From Muscardinus avellanarius (taxonomy: Eukaryota; Chordata; Mammalia; Rodentia; Gliridae): DNA of 64,000 nt. Within the stretch, counting starts at the first letter, position 1, and every line of letters begins with the position of its first letter. The stretch covers positions 62,128,894 through 62,192,893 of the forward strand of contig OY726574.1 in the NCBI GenBank assembly GCA_963383645.1. The letters are read 5' to 3'. The notes below the pieces were generated by a model. The model ran no database searches. It saw nothing but the letters and a program-made list of their open reading frames with translations, and had not been told where the DNA came from. The position numbers and the translations under genes were made by a program. Positions 31,849-43,107 of the stretch are shown here, in pieces.

Positions 31849-33560
31849 AGACAAACTATCCTTTACATTTAAGAGGGACAGCATAATTTTGTATTTTTTC
31901 CATTTTCTTAGGTCATATGTACAGGCTTTGCATCACTGGGATAAAATATCTTACAAATACCAAATACAAATACCAAATCTACTTATAAGAAAGAAAGGGT
32001 TATTTTGGCCCTGGTTTGATTTTCAGATTGTGTTTGCTTGGCCTGTTGCTCTGTGTGCACAGCCATCGCACCACACTCACACCCGGGCTCCGGGATCTCA
32101 GGATCCTCTTCCAGGGCATCTGGCCAATGGCCTAACTGCCTCGTGCTGGCCCACCTCCTACAGCTCCACCTCCTAAGAGTGCCATGGGCTGGGTCCAAGC
32201 GTTTGACACGTGGGTCTTTGGGTGACAGTCAAGATCCAGACTGTAGCACTATCATAGTTAAAGTCTAAACATGTTTTGCATATCCCCCATGACATACCCA
32301 CAGCTTTTTCTTCTTTCATCATACAGCATAGAAAGAAGTTTCCTGATTATTGCCTGCTGCTCTGGAATTCTGCTTTGGGGCCCCAAACTGCACAGGACTA
32401 GGATTTTATGGACGGACATATTTATTCTTTTGTATATGGATTTTCTCCAATCTTAAGTACATTTTGTAAAGAAGGAATGAATTTGGCCTGCATGATTATT
32501 CCTGCCAGTTAAATGTTTAGGCTTCCTGGTGTGATTTCCTCAGTTCTCTGAGGGGGTGAACTTTTTCAAAGCCTTCAACTGTTTTCCTGGAAAGTTACTG
32601 GTTTTGTGACCCCAACTAAGATGATTGCCCCTTCCACATTTCTTCCAGCCCTGAATCCCGCAGTCCACTTTAGGCTCGTCCTTCTCCAGCATCAGGCATC
32701 CTGTGTCCAGTAGCTGATAGGTCCTTCCCTCCCGTTGACAGGCAGCCCTTCGGCCAGTCTGAGCAGACAGTAGTGCCCTGCTTCTCAAGTCCTCTGATCC
32801 TTCCAGGTTTCTCGGGTCATGTGGCTTGGGTAAGACCAACTTTTTTTGTCTGGCATGATAGTGGAAGAAGCATGGAGAGATGTTCATCGGGACCTGCACT
32901 GCAAGCTTCCCCAGGGATGTGGGTCATTCTGTGGGGGCTGTCTTCATCCTCAGGTCCAAGAGAGCCTGGTGTCCTGTCCACATCATGTTGTCTCATGGGG
33001 GAAGCAAACGCAGAAGGGACGCTCCTTCCCCACCTGGAAGTTGCGTGAATCACCCCCATTAGCATGGATTTAATACTATTACTCACCCGTGTAACTGCAA
33101 AGGAACCTGGGAAATGGCATTTTGGGGCAGGGCAGAGTGTTCAGATATAGTCTGAAAGGTGGGCCTGTGGATTTGTGTGCTGGAGAGTGGGTGTTAGCTT
33201 CCAAGTATCAGCCTTTGCCTCCCACAGATGAAAGCCACTCAGGGTGCATGGAAGACACTGTTTCCCCCCCCGAAGAACCTTCCCCTTCACCTTCTATGGG
33301 TAGCTGGACCCAAGTTCCTGCAGGCCCCTAAAGATGAAGTTCAAATTATGGTCCGTAACAAGATATACTCCAAAAGAAATTCATGGTTTCTCCAATTTAT
33401 ACAGAGAAATCTGAGGAATACAGGTAGAAATGGGTAATCCAGGTACGATAGTCAGGGAACGGACATCGAGTTGGGTCAGGCCAAATTTATTGATATGGAC
33501 CCATCAAGCAGGGATTTTGGAGTCAGTAGTGTTTTAGTGCAAGAGGTTACAAATGGATCA
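31849..33560. other. Intron 1, unique
   Basis: Long stretch with no SINE; several overlapping frames on both strands at 32540-33440, none recognisable. The (ac)(aaat) text near 31935-31980 is low complexity. Confidence 0.45.
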
Positions 33561-33561
33561 A

Positions 33562-33628
33562 GGGCTAGACTGTAGACCAGTGTGAGGCTCCAACCACATG
33601 AGGTCCCGGGTTCGATTTTCATCACCCC
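33562..33628 (+). repeat. ID-like SINE, diverged
   Basis: ggctagactgtagaccagtg, then gaggtcccgggttcgatttt and catcacc: ID layout including the B-box word ggttcga. Confidence 0.6.
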
Positions 33629-33749
33629 CTCCTTAGAAAGGAAGGAAGAGAGGAAGGGTTGGTTCCAACAGTTCATTTGGTCGATTGGCTGAAATGTGGA
33701 CGTTAAGACCATTCGTCGGTACAGTGAGTCGATAACAAGGACACCTGGC

Positions 33750-33855
33750 TCGGAGGATATGGCACAGCATAGGTGACAATCATGTAAAGTCGTCCGGCAG
33801 GGCCGAGCACATGGGAAGTGCTCAGTATATAGTAGCTTATACGATTAGTCCCAGG
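33750..33855 (+). repeat. MIR 3' portion
   Basis: aggatatggcacagcatagg-like text, then gggccgagcacatgggaagt and gctcagtatatagtagc, the MIR tail order. Confidence 0.55.
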
Positions 33856-34897
33856 TATTATTATTAGTTGAATAAACGTGTTGGCTAGCTTGAGGGTCTG
33901 CTTATCAAGGGCATCACAGCAGTTGCCATGAACAGACAATGAGTGTTCCATTCGACCCACAGGGAGCTTTGGACCACGCTTGTTGAAAGCTGAGGATGCT
34001 CTTGTCCTGCCCCTCCCCACAGTCAGATGCCGTGGAAAATCTGTGTACCCTTGCTCATTGTTACCTCTGGAGCACTGTGACGATGGTGATATATCTTATC
34101 CTTTAATTCTTCCCAGGCAGAAGGAACTATCCCCTCTGCAGTCGGCTGGCACTTGGTGTGCACTCAATACAGAATGTCCGCCTTGGATAGAATATCCTCC
34201 TCTCCTCTTCTCTCCTCCCCTCCCCTGTCTCGCCTCCCCTCTCTTCTCCTCTCTTCTTTCCTCTTCTCTCCTTAGTGTCTGAAAACTCAGTGACTCCGTA
34301 TAATCCTTGTTGATAACGCTGTGATGAACTTACTTCCTAACATAGAGCAGCCACTTAAAAGATATTGTTTTGAACTGTAGGTTTTCCTAACTGCAAAAAT
34401 CACGTCTGATCATTAAACTTTAATTATTTACAAATAGCTATAACGTAAGGTGAACTGAACACACATTTACCAATCAACTAAAACATTGACTAAATTTTTT
34501 TCTCTTGAATATCTCAGAAGCCCAAACTTAAAGGTCTAGCTTCCTATAGCTATTGGTTTCTAAGTCTAAGAAACTGAAATTCACAATAGCCTAATTTATG
34601 TTCGCTGTGCCTTTCTTAAATGACAATTTAATCAGTATGGTGATTAACACATTTTATTTGCTTTGCCGTGAATAGAGAAGGAAGCCTCACTTGACAATGT
34701 GAAGTTTGACCGGGGCATCATCCTTGAAGTGCATATTATTTTTTTAAAAATGTTTTCAGCTCTTCTGGAACCACATGAATCGATCTGTTTTCTCTTGTGG
34801 TCATATCCGCTAGGCCAGCAGATTTGGCCACAGGTGCGGAAAGGGGAAAGAATGTAGAGCCTGAAGAAAGGTTTGGATGAATTATAAGATGTGAACA
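33856..34897. other. Intron 1, unique
   Basis: Contains a CT-rich stretch (34190-34270) and otherwise AT-rich DNA without a recognised element. Confidence 0.45.
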
Positions 34898-35118
34898 AGC
34901 TGGGCGTGGTAGGCGCACTTGTAATCCCAGCATTTGGTAGGCTGAGACTGGAGAAATGCGCTTCAAGGACAGCCTCAGCCATTTAGCGAAGCTCTTCACA
35001 ACTCAGTGAGACCCTGTTTCAAAAAAAAAAAAAAAAAACTAAAAAATAGGACTGGGGGTGTAGCTTGGAGGTAGAATGCCCCTGGGCTTCATCTCCACTA
35101 TTGCAAAAAAAAAAAAAA
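34898..35118 (+). repeat. B1-dID SINE
   Basis: gctgggcgtggtaggcgcac to catctccactattgc, with an unusually long A linker (about 18) between the arms and an A tail. Confidence 0.94.
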
Positions 35119-35507
35119 GACGTGCACAGCTGCGTCCTCCACCCTCTTCCCCGTAGCTGTCCCAGCCTGTACCTGCTAGCTCCCAGCACCTGGCTTTGGC
35201 GTTGCCATAGGGACGCGGACCCCTGTTAGAGAATACAGGCTGTGAGGAGCTTGGACAGGGTCCTGGTCTGAAGGCGTCATAAGCAAGGCTGCATCCTGTT
35301 AATAATACTCCACGTGAGTTTGCCAAGTCGCAGAAACTCTCCTGAGTGCCATCATCTGCAGAAAGAGATGTTCGAGGCTGAGGACACTTCCATGATTCTC
35401 ACAGCGTTCTTCCTGCTCATCCTCCTTGATTTAAATATGAAAAAGGTCTGTGTATAAACCACTACTTCGTAACTAATATACCGGGAGTTGAACATTTATA
35501 CGGTTCT

Positions 35508-35586
35508 GTCCCCCCCTTTGTACTGGGACTTGAACTCGGGGGCATTCTACCTCTGCGCTGCACCCCAGTCTCTTCCCTTTTTATAC
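35508..35586 (-). repeat. dID arm
   Basis: gtactgggacttgaactcgg to ctgcaccccagtctctt; it faces the B1 arm at 35975 across an L1 fragment. Confidence 0.85.
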
Positions 35587-35972
35587 TTCTATTGGTGTAT
35601 TGCAATTATACACCGCGGTGAGACACAAACATACATGTGCATAGTCCAAGGTGCATTTCTCTCTCTACACCACCCTGCTCCCCCGCTCTGCGTCCTCCCC
35701 AGACATGTCAGGGAGACTGGAGCTGATGCTTCAACGTGTGGGCAAAACCTTATTTGAACCGTTTCCTTCCTCAGCCCCTGGTCCTCTCCGTCCACCTCCC
35801 CTTCCCCGTCCACTCTTCTGTTTGCTCTCCTCATTTGTCTGAAGTCTCTGCTTTCCTGTCTTCCCTCCGGCTTCCACGTGTGAGCAAAACGTACAACTCC
35901 CGACTCTCTGTGGCTGATCGCACTTAGCATAAAGTTCTCCGCTACCTGTCACTTTTCTGCAAATGACATGAT
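35587..35972 (-). repeat. L1 3' UTR to ORF2 end
   Basis: ttctattggtgtattgcaat, ctcctcatttgtctgaagtc, gctgatcgcacttagcataa. It sits between a dID arm and a B1 arm. Confidence 0.85.
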
Positions 35973-35974
35973 CT

Positions 35975-36112
35975 TTTCTGCACCACACCTCCAGCCCCTT
36001 CATTCGTTTTGAAGCAGGCTCTCGCTAAGTTTCTGAGTCTCTAACCTGTGAACTTCCGTTCCCAGCCTCCTAAGTACTGGAATTACGGGACTGTGCCACT
36101 GTGTGTGGTTTG
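35975..36112 (-). repeat. B1-dID SINE, mainly B1 arm
   Basis: gaagcaggctctcgctaagt to tgccactgtgtgtggttt. Confidence 0.82.
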
Positions 36113-36596
36113 TTCTGATCTCTTAATAACCATCTTATGTGAGTTAGGACTTGCTTCAAAGAAAGGTTCAGAACCGGTTAAGGAAAATAGATATTTAGAA
36201 AAGAAATCACATTAGTTATTTGAGTGAGGGTTTTACGGAAGAGTTGGTGATGGAGGAGAAGTATTCTGGGTTAGGCTTTCGGGTTCTGATGGTTAAGTGA
36301 CTTTCCCCTTGGCTGATCCTGGCAGTCCCTGAACGGCGTTGCCGTATGGCAGTACGGAGCTCAACAGAATGCAGGATCTCACTTGGCTTTGAACTGGGGG
36401 TGCACCTCTTCGCAGAGCAAAGGATTTTAGTGCCCGCGGTATATGATCGGACGTGCTTAGGAAGAAAAACAGGCTACAATAGAGTATTGATGACGACTGA
36501 TCGACTGATCGTGCAGGAATCAGGAAAAGATACTTTGAGAAACATTGAATGTAGTTAGTGTGGCATTGCAGTGACCTTTGTAGAACGTGGGAGATC
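36113..36596. other. Intron 1, unique with a CpG-containing patch
   Basis: 36330-36520 holds more CG dinucleotides than surrounding intron (for example gaacggcgttgccgtatgg). Not assigned. Confidence 0.4.
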
Positions 36597-36612
36597 TTAG
36601 CTAGATAATTTT

Positions 36613-36800
36613 TTTTTTGGTGTTACTAGGGTTCCTGGAAGCCCTTACACCTCCGGGCTACACTCTCAGTCCTATTTTTCTTATATTTTTATTTGGAAAC
36701 AGGGTCTCTTAAGCCAGTGTGGCTGGCTTTGAACCTGCGCGACCCTCCTGTCTCTGCCTCCCAAGCGCGGGGATTACAAGCGTGCACCACTACGCCCGGC
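36613..36800 (-). repeat. B1-dID SINE, young subfamily, with intact TSD
   Basis: Bounded by ttagctagataatttt at 36597-36612 and 36801-36816. Diagnostic ggttcctggaagcccttaca and ctcttaagccagtgtggctg. Confidence 0.97.
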
Positions 36801-36969
36801 TTAGCTAGATAATTTTATTATCCATAAAAGCAAAGGGAAGGCTGCATGTCTTCAGGAGTGTGGGGAAGAATCCTGGGGAGGGGTCCCCATGCAGGTGTTA
36901 CGGTCCTGCCTTCAGCACCAGCTATGGGTGGGGGAACTTCCTGTACCTTTCTTTTTCTTTCTTTTTTAA

Positions 36970-37168
36970 AATGTTCAGTTCTAGGTATTGAATCCAGGAG
37001 CATTCATCCTCCGAGCCACACTGCCAACCTTTATAAAGTTTTATTTTGAAACAGGGTCTGACTAAGTTACTGAGCGTCTAAGTTACTGAGGTTAGCCCTG
37101 AACCTGTGATTTTCCTGTTTCAGCTCCTGAAGTACCGGAGTTGCAGGTGTATGCGACCATACTGGGCT
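36970..37168 (-). repeat. B1-dID SINE, diverged
   Basis: ttctaggtattgaatccagg to gcgaccatactgggctt; part of the linker is duplicated (taagttactgag twice). Confidence 0.88.
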
Positions 37169-37231
37169 TCCTCTTTTTTATTTTATTTTATTTTTTTATT
37201 TTTTATTTTTTTTATTTTTTTTATTTTTATT

Positions 37232-37407
37232 TTTGGTGGTACTGGGGTTCCTGGAAGCCCTTCTACCTCCGGGCTACACTCCCAGACCTATTTTTATATT
37301 TTTGAAACAGGGTCTCTTACGCCAGCGCGGCTGGCTTCGAACCTGCAGATCCTCCTGTCTCCACCTCCCAAGCGCGGGGATGACAAGCGTGCGCCACCAC
37401 GCCCGGC
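37232..37407 (-). repeat. B1-dID SINE, young subfamily
   Basis: ggttcctggaagcccttcta, ctcttacgccagcgcggctg, gcgccaccacgcccggctt; preceded by a (ttttatttt)n tail. Confidence 0.95.
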
Positions 37408-37424
37408 TTCCTCCTTTTTAAATT

Positions 37425-38035
37425 AAAAAACATTTTTAAAATGTACTTGTACTGGTGCATTGTAATCTCACATCGTAACGTAGCTGAGACGGTCGGGACA
37501 CTCACGCACACAGCCCTCGGCGAGCCGCGCACGCCCTTGCCTTCCCCACGCATGATGCTGAGGTCGACGTCGGTGTCCTCACATACGCATGTGACGTCAG
37601 TGGACGTCCTCCCTTTGCCAAGTCTCCCTCCTCCCACCACAGCCCTCCCCAAGCCCACCTCCTTCGCTCCACTGGCGGCGCTCCTCCATTATCGGAAACA
37701 TCCCCTGGCATCCCATGGACTCCCTAGCTTCTGTGAATGAGAGAAAACATCGGCCTTCCCTCTGTGTGACTGGCTACATCTCAGCGTAATGTAATCTCAC
37801 ATCCCCCCATTTCCCTGCAGACGACATAACTTTGTTCTTCTTGATTACTGAGTTCGATTCCATTGTGTGTCTCTCCATTCATCCGTTGATGGACACCTAA
37901 GCGGGTTCCACAATTTGGCTCTTACGAATCGTGCTGCCGTGAACACGGGCGTATTGGTGTCACTATAATATCCTGACTTCAGGCCCTTTGGACAGATACT
38001 CAGGCGCCATATGGCGGATCCATTCTCAAATTAAC
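37425..38035 (-). repeat. L1 ORF2 3' end and 3' UTR
   Basis: tactggtgcattgtaatctc, cattcatccgttgatggaca, acgaatcgtgctgccgtgaa, ccatatggcggatccattct. Confidence 0.88.
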
Positions 38036-38181
38036 ATTTAGCGCTTACTCATGCCGGGCTACTTCTGACTTCTTTTGGCCTCGTGGCCCAAAGTCAGTGT
38101 AGCTGGTAAGCAGTGAGACAGTTGTGGCCAGCTCCAGCCCTGCCCCCCATGCCGGACAGACCTGCTGTGCCCCCAGCCGAG

Positions 38182-38221
<40 letters not shown>
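38182..38221. repeat. Poly(C) run of 40
   Basis: Uninterrupted C on the + strand in unique intron DNA. Confidence 0.9.
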
Positions 38222-38222
<1 letters not shown>

Positions 38223-38505
38223 TCCTCAGCCTGGGGAAGAGGGACAGACAGCCATAAGGTGGGGCTAGCTGCTTGTGAGCCAGCATTTTCCAGAAACCTC
38301 CAGCCCTCTAGCATTGTTCATTAGCAACCACAGCCCCCTTCAGCAATAATTTTCAAGGCAGCCACAGTTCCGCCGTCGTGTTCTCTTAGGGTAGCGCTGC
38401 TTCTCTACCCTCCTGGAGGCACGCTGACCACACACTTCACGCAGCTCATTCACGGCCTCCTCCATAAATACTTGGGGCTGTTTCTACACAGTGAAACCAC
38501 TGTCC

Positions 38506-38690
38506 GCTGGGTGTGGCAGCACCTGCTGGTAATCCCAGTACTCGGGAGGCTGAGACAGGAGGGTCAGATGACAGGATCGAGGCCAGCCTCAGCGTTTAGC
38601 AGAACTCCTGCTTTTAAATAAAAAATAAGGGCTGGAGATGTAGCTAAACATAGAATGCCCCTGGGTTCATTATTTCCCCAGTACCACAAG
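38506..38690 (+). repeat. B1-dID SINE
   Basis: gctgggtgtggcagcacctg to tttccccagtaccac; seven extra bases near the end of the right arm. Confidence 0.9.
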
Positions 38691-38764
38691 ACAGCGGAAA
38701 AGCAAACCAAAGCAACAAAGTCGCTCTCTCAGTGCACCACCACTTTTCCACCATGGCGGTTATT

Positions 38765-38880
38765 TAAAAAAATATGATACGGAAATATAAAAGAAATATA
38801 TGATACAGAATATAAAATATAAAAGAAATATATGATACAGAAATATAAAAAATGATACAGAGATATAAAAGAAATGTCTG
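38765..38880. repeat. AT-rich tandem repeat
   Basis: Several copies of an aaatataaaagaaatatatg / atgatacag-type unit. Confidence 0.85.
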
Positions 38881-38898
38881 TAAAGACATTTCTTTTAT
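38865..38898. repeat. Perfect hairpin at the repeat end
   Basis: 15-bp arms ataaaagaaatgtct (38865-38879) and agacatttcttttat (38884-38898) with loop gtaa. Confidence 0.95.
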
Positions 38899-38933
38899 AA
38901 AAATATTTTGAGCAGTTATCCTATTTATTTTTT

Positions 38934-39018
38934 TAGGTACTAAGAATGGAACTCAGGGACATTCTACTTCTGAGCTACATGCCCAGCCCTTTTTAATTTG
39001 TTTTGAAACAGGGTCTTG
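38934..39018 (-). repeat. dID arm with linker
   Basis: ggtactaagaatggaactca to gaaacagggtcttgatta. Confidence 0.87.
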
Positions 39019-39118
39019 ATTATCTTTAGAAAATAAAGGCATATCTTCCCAAAGATATTATTTAGAAAGGAACAAATTTCAGATATTATCTTACACTTGT
39101 GACACCGATTGGTTATGT

Positions 39119-39306
39119 GTGTGTGGGGGGGTACTGAGGTTCCTGGAAGCCCTTCTACCTCCGGGCTACACTCCCAGACCTATTTTATACGTTTTTATTT
39201 AGAAACGGGGTCTCTTAAGCCAGCACGGCTGGCTTCGAACCTGCGTGATCCTCCTGTCTCCGCTCCCAAGCACGGGGATTACAAGCGTGCGCCATCACGA
39301 CCAGCT
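39119..39306 (-). repeat. B1-dID SINE, young subfamily
   Basis: ggttcctggaagcccttcta, ctcttaagccagcacggctg to catcacgaccagct; a short tggttat is repeated at both flanks. Confidence 0.94.
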
Positions 39307-39473
39307 GGTTATTTATTCCAATATAACTTTGTTTAGAATTCCATGTTAAATCCCGTCCTGGCATGTTTATTTTAAATGTATTGCCGGTCTTCCAAGGAAA
39401 GAGAAATATTCAGGTCAAATCAACCCTATCTGGACCGTTTGCAATTTGTATACGCAGAGCGTATATTTTCTTG

Positions 39474-39658
39474 TTTTGGTCCTGGGGACTGAACCCAGGG
39501 GATTCTACTGCTGAGCTATACCCCCAGCGCTATTTTATTTTATTTTTCACTTGGAAGCAGGGTCTTGCTAAGTTGCTGGGACTGGTCGTGAACCGGTGAT
39601 CCTCCTGTCTCAGCCTCCCAAGTCCTGGGATTACAGGTGTGTGCCACCACGCCTGGCT
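39474..39658 (-). repeat. B1-dID SINE
   Basis: ttggtcctggggactgaacc to gccaccacgcctggct; linker lacks the second cactaagt unit. Confidence 0.93.
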
Positions 39659-40118
39659 GTGCATTTTCTCAGAAAGAACATACTAGGGTGTCGTTTTGAT
39701 TTCCCACTGGTGATTTTGTTCCTTTAAATGATTTTTTCATCGTCCTCTGGTTTTGATCAGTCTTTCATCCCCTTCAGAGACCTGGACACTCTTCCCAGGA
39801 CGCCTCACAGTCAGGCCCTGTCTAGGACAGCCCACGTGCCCAGCTCTCCAGCCTCAGCCCAGGCCGGCTTTTGCTCACTCAGAAGGTCAAAGAAACGTGC
39901 GTCTGGCTTCTTGCTGAGCCCTGTCTCTGTCATTCTCATGTCGCTCCTTCCCAGCTTTCTTGTTCGGCCGTTGCCCAGAGGGATTTTGACAATTTTTAAA
40001 ACTCTTCTTGTGAAGGTCTCTAAACATTACCATATTTCCCATCGGTGTGTTCCTGGTTCAGTGGTTGGCACTTAGCCTATCTGATTTATTAAGAGAAACA
40101 TAAGAGAAGGTACTTTTT
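39659..40118. other. Intron 1, unique
   Basis: Nothing recognised; one 115-codon open frame without a family. Confidence 0.4.
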
Positions 40119-40288
40119 CTTTGGTACTGGGGATTGAGCTCGGAAGCACTCGACCTCTGAGCTGCATCCCCGGCCTTTGTACATTTTTTATTTAGAAACA
40201 GGGTCTCACCACATGGAGAGGCTTGTCTTGAATCTGTGACCCTCCTGTTTTGGCTCCAAGTGTTGGGATTACAGTTATGTCTCTGAGC
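40119..40288 (-). repeat. B1-dID SINE
   Basis: ggtactggggattgagctcg to gttgggattacagttatg. Confidence 0.89.
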
Positions 40289-40687
40289 ATTTTGAATGGT
40301 GGGGGAACGGAGCCAGAAGCTGGTAGGTGGGACGGCCTGGGGAGCTAAGATAAAAGAGTCCCAGTGGTGGCCTCAGGGGCTCGGACTGTGCAGTGGGATG
40401 TTCCTACACACAGGACTAGAGGACAGAGGGGTCATGCTGCACCCGCCACAGACTCCCCCGCACTGCCAAACCCACGTGGAGAAAGGATTAGCAAGTGGGC
40501 AGAACCATGACTGAAACCATGTGACACTTCTGGGAATATCCACTTTAAATCAGGGGACGGAGGCTCCAAGCTCTGTGCGTGGGGCTGTTTGGTCAGTTCT
40601 CTGTGCTGTCTGCCTGGGGTGGGCATGGGCAGAGATAGGAGGGTGGGAACCCCTCGGCTGTCCTTAGCATCCTGAGCAGTGGGGCGG
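40289..40687. other. Intron 1, unique
   Basis: Nothing recognised. Confidence 0.4.
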
Positions 40688-40758
40688 CTGGGGTGTGGCT
40701 TGGTGGGGGAGCACCTCCTGAGCACTCTGGAGGGCCTGTGTTCAATCTCCAGCACCGA
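40688..40758 (+). repeat. Complete ID SINE
   Basis: gctggggtgtggcttggtgg, gagcacctcctgagcactct, ggcctgtgttcaatctccag: undeleted ID layout. Confidence 0.88.
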
Positions 40759-40905
40759 TTATTTTTTTTAAGGAACTCTTATACAATATTGGTGCGATTA
40801 TAAATCAGTAGAGCCACTGTGGAGATCCGTATGGAGGTTCCTCAAGAGACTAGCACTCCTTACTGTCTCCAAAAGAATTAAAATCGAAATACTGAGAAGT
40901 CTCTA
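40759..40905 (+). repeat. L1 ORF2 fragment, left part of a split copy
   Basis: attggtgcgattataaatca, gagccactgtggagatccgt, atggaggttcctcaagagac: text that in L1 directly precedes that at 41520. Confidence 0.85.
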
Positions 40906-41519
40906 CACTGATCTTCATAGTGGCTTCTCCAATTTGCAGTCCAGCTAACAGTGTAGAAGAGTTTCTGTTTCCTTACACCGTCACCAGTATTTGTTGTTTT
41001 CTGACGTCTTGACAGTTGCCATTCTGACTGGGTGAGATGGACTCTCAGTGTGGTTTTGATTGGCGTCTCCTGGTGCTAATGGTGCTGACCATTTTTTCAT
41101 GTATTCATTGGCCATTCGTATCTGTATCTCTTCTTCTGTGAAGTGCCTCTTTGGTTCAGTTGCTCATTTCTTGACTGGGTTAATTGTGAGTGTAGAGACT
41201 TTTAAGCGCTTTGTATATTCTGGACATTAGTCCTGGATGAGAGGGCTGTGTGGCAAGGCTCTTCTCCCATTCTGTCGGCATTCCCTAGACTCTTGAAGGT
41301 TTCTTTTAATGATCAAAGCCTTTTAATTTAACGCCATCTAATTTATTAACTCTTGTTTCAATTTCCTGAGATTCGGGAGCCTTATTGAGGAAGTTTCCAC
41401 CTGTTCCTATATGTTGGACCTATGCCCTCCTCTAGTAAATTCAGTTTCTGGTCTAGTATCCACATGTTGATCTTGAGCTGACCCTTGTGCAGGGTGAGAG
41501 GTAAGGATTTGATTTCATT
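40906..41519 (-). repeat. L1 ORF2 segment inverted inside another L1
   Basis: Antisense ORF2 from cttctccaatttgcagtcca through tcttctcccattctgtcggc to cttgtgcagggtgagaggta, co-linear with 44440-45030. Confidence 0.9.
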
Positions 41520-42110
41520 ATGGACCCACGGTATGATCCAGCTATATCATTTCTGGGTATCTTTCAAAAGGGACTGAAATCAGAAAATTATAGCATGCAT
41601 ACCCATATTTATGGCAGCACAATTCACAATAGCCAAATTATAGACCCATCCTGGGTGTCCGTCAACGGGTGAATGGATTGTCACGGGGTACACATGCAAC
41701 GGAATTCCACTCAGCAGTCAAGAAGAGCAATGTAACGTCACTCGCAGGCAGTTAGATGAGCATGGAGAATAATGTGCTGAGATTAGCCAGTCACGGAAAG
41801 TGAAGGATCATGTTTTCTCTCATATGGGGAAGCTGGGGAGATATCAGGCTTCCAGAGGGACTTTAGATACTGAGGAGGAGCTGCGGTGGAGCCGAGGAGG
41901 AGGGCAGGGGAGGGGAGGATCAGTGAAGGAATCCCTGTCATTGGCATCATGATGTATGTCAGAATGCCAATTCCAATCTCAATATCATGTATGGGGAAGG
42001 GGGGAGCAGGGCGGGAGCCCGGGAACAGCCCACCGAGTGCCATGTGCATGGATGTCAGCGTCTACGTGATTTACACTATGATTGGGACTATAATGCAGCA
42101 ATAAAAGTAT
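41520..42110 (+). repeat. L1 ORF2 3' end and 3' UTR, right part of the split copy
   Basis: ccacggtatgatccagctat, tatggcagcacaattcacaa, gtccgtcaacgggtgaatgg, catggagaataatgtgctga, then the purine-rich UTR and tataatgcagcaataaaagt. Confidence 0.92.
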
Positions 42111-42164
42111 AAAAAGGACTGACACATGCACACACACATGCACACGCACACACACAAGGACACT

Positions 42165-42715
42165 ATAGTGGTGCACGCCTACCCATCTTTATAGCAGCAC
42201 GGTACACCAAGCCAAATTATCAAACTAACCCAGGTGTCTGTCAACAGAAGAGTGGAGAAAGAACGTGTGGTAGACACACAGCAGAATTCTACTCAGAGAG
42301 AAGAGGAGAATTTGTCATTTGTGGGAAAATGGATGAAAGTAGAGAACATTATAGCAATCAGTCAGGCTCAGACAATCAAGGGTCGTGTGTTTGCTCTCAT
42401 ATGTGGACGCAGCTAGAGGGAAAATCAGAGGGAAAGGGGACTTCAGATCAAGGAGGAGAGATGGGTAAAGTAGTGGGAGGGGACTGGAGGAGGCAGGTGG
42501 GGAAGGCGGGTAACAGGACGCAGAGTGACACAGTCCGCACAATGTCCTGCCCCTATGTGAAGATGGCTGCCAGTCACAAGCTGTACAGGGAGGGGAGAGG
42601 GGTTCAGGAGGGAAGCACCCAGGACCTGTGTGCCTGTGTTTGTGTCACGTTGAAACTCATCAGGAAGATTTGCAATTCACTGCTAAAAAGTCTATCAAGT
42701 TAACTAAAAATAAAC
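42165..42715 (+). repeat. Second L1 3' end in tandem
   Basis: tatagcagcacggtacacca, cccaggtgtctgtcaacaga, gaattctactcagagagaag, tgtttgctctcatatgtgga, then a purine-rich UTR. Confidence 0.88.
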
Positions 42716-43107
42716 AGGAGAGTAGCTGAGGCCCTGGGGTGCATGCGGACCAGGAGCTGATGTGTCTGGGCACCTTCTGGAGTGGTCGCAGACCTGGCAG
42801 CACCACGGTGGTGCGCTCTTTGTCTCTTCCCCTTCAGGAGGCTGAACTTTTCCCACATCAGAAGCCCCTGGATTAGTGCTGGAAGGAGCCTCTCTCCATG
42901 TCTCTGGGCTTATCTCAGACATGCCTAGCCACTTCATGCAAGCAAGCCGGCGAAAGGCAAAGCTGGCAGACGCATCTGGACACATCGGGGAGTTGGCGTT
43001 GCTCTGAGAGAGACTGTCAGACGTGACTGTCAGCCAGGCCCAGGGTGCTGTCTGGGTCCACTAGAGTCTCTTTTTCTGGCATAGACTTCCCTAATACTGA
43101 CTTTGAA
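42716..43107. other. Intron 1, unique
   Basis: Nothing recognised. Confidence 0.4.
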
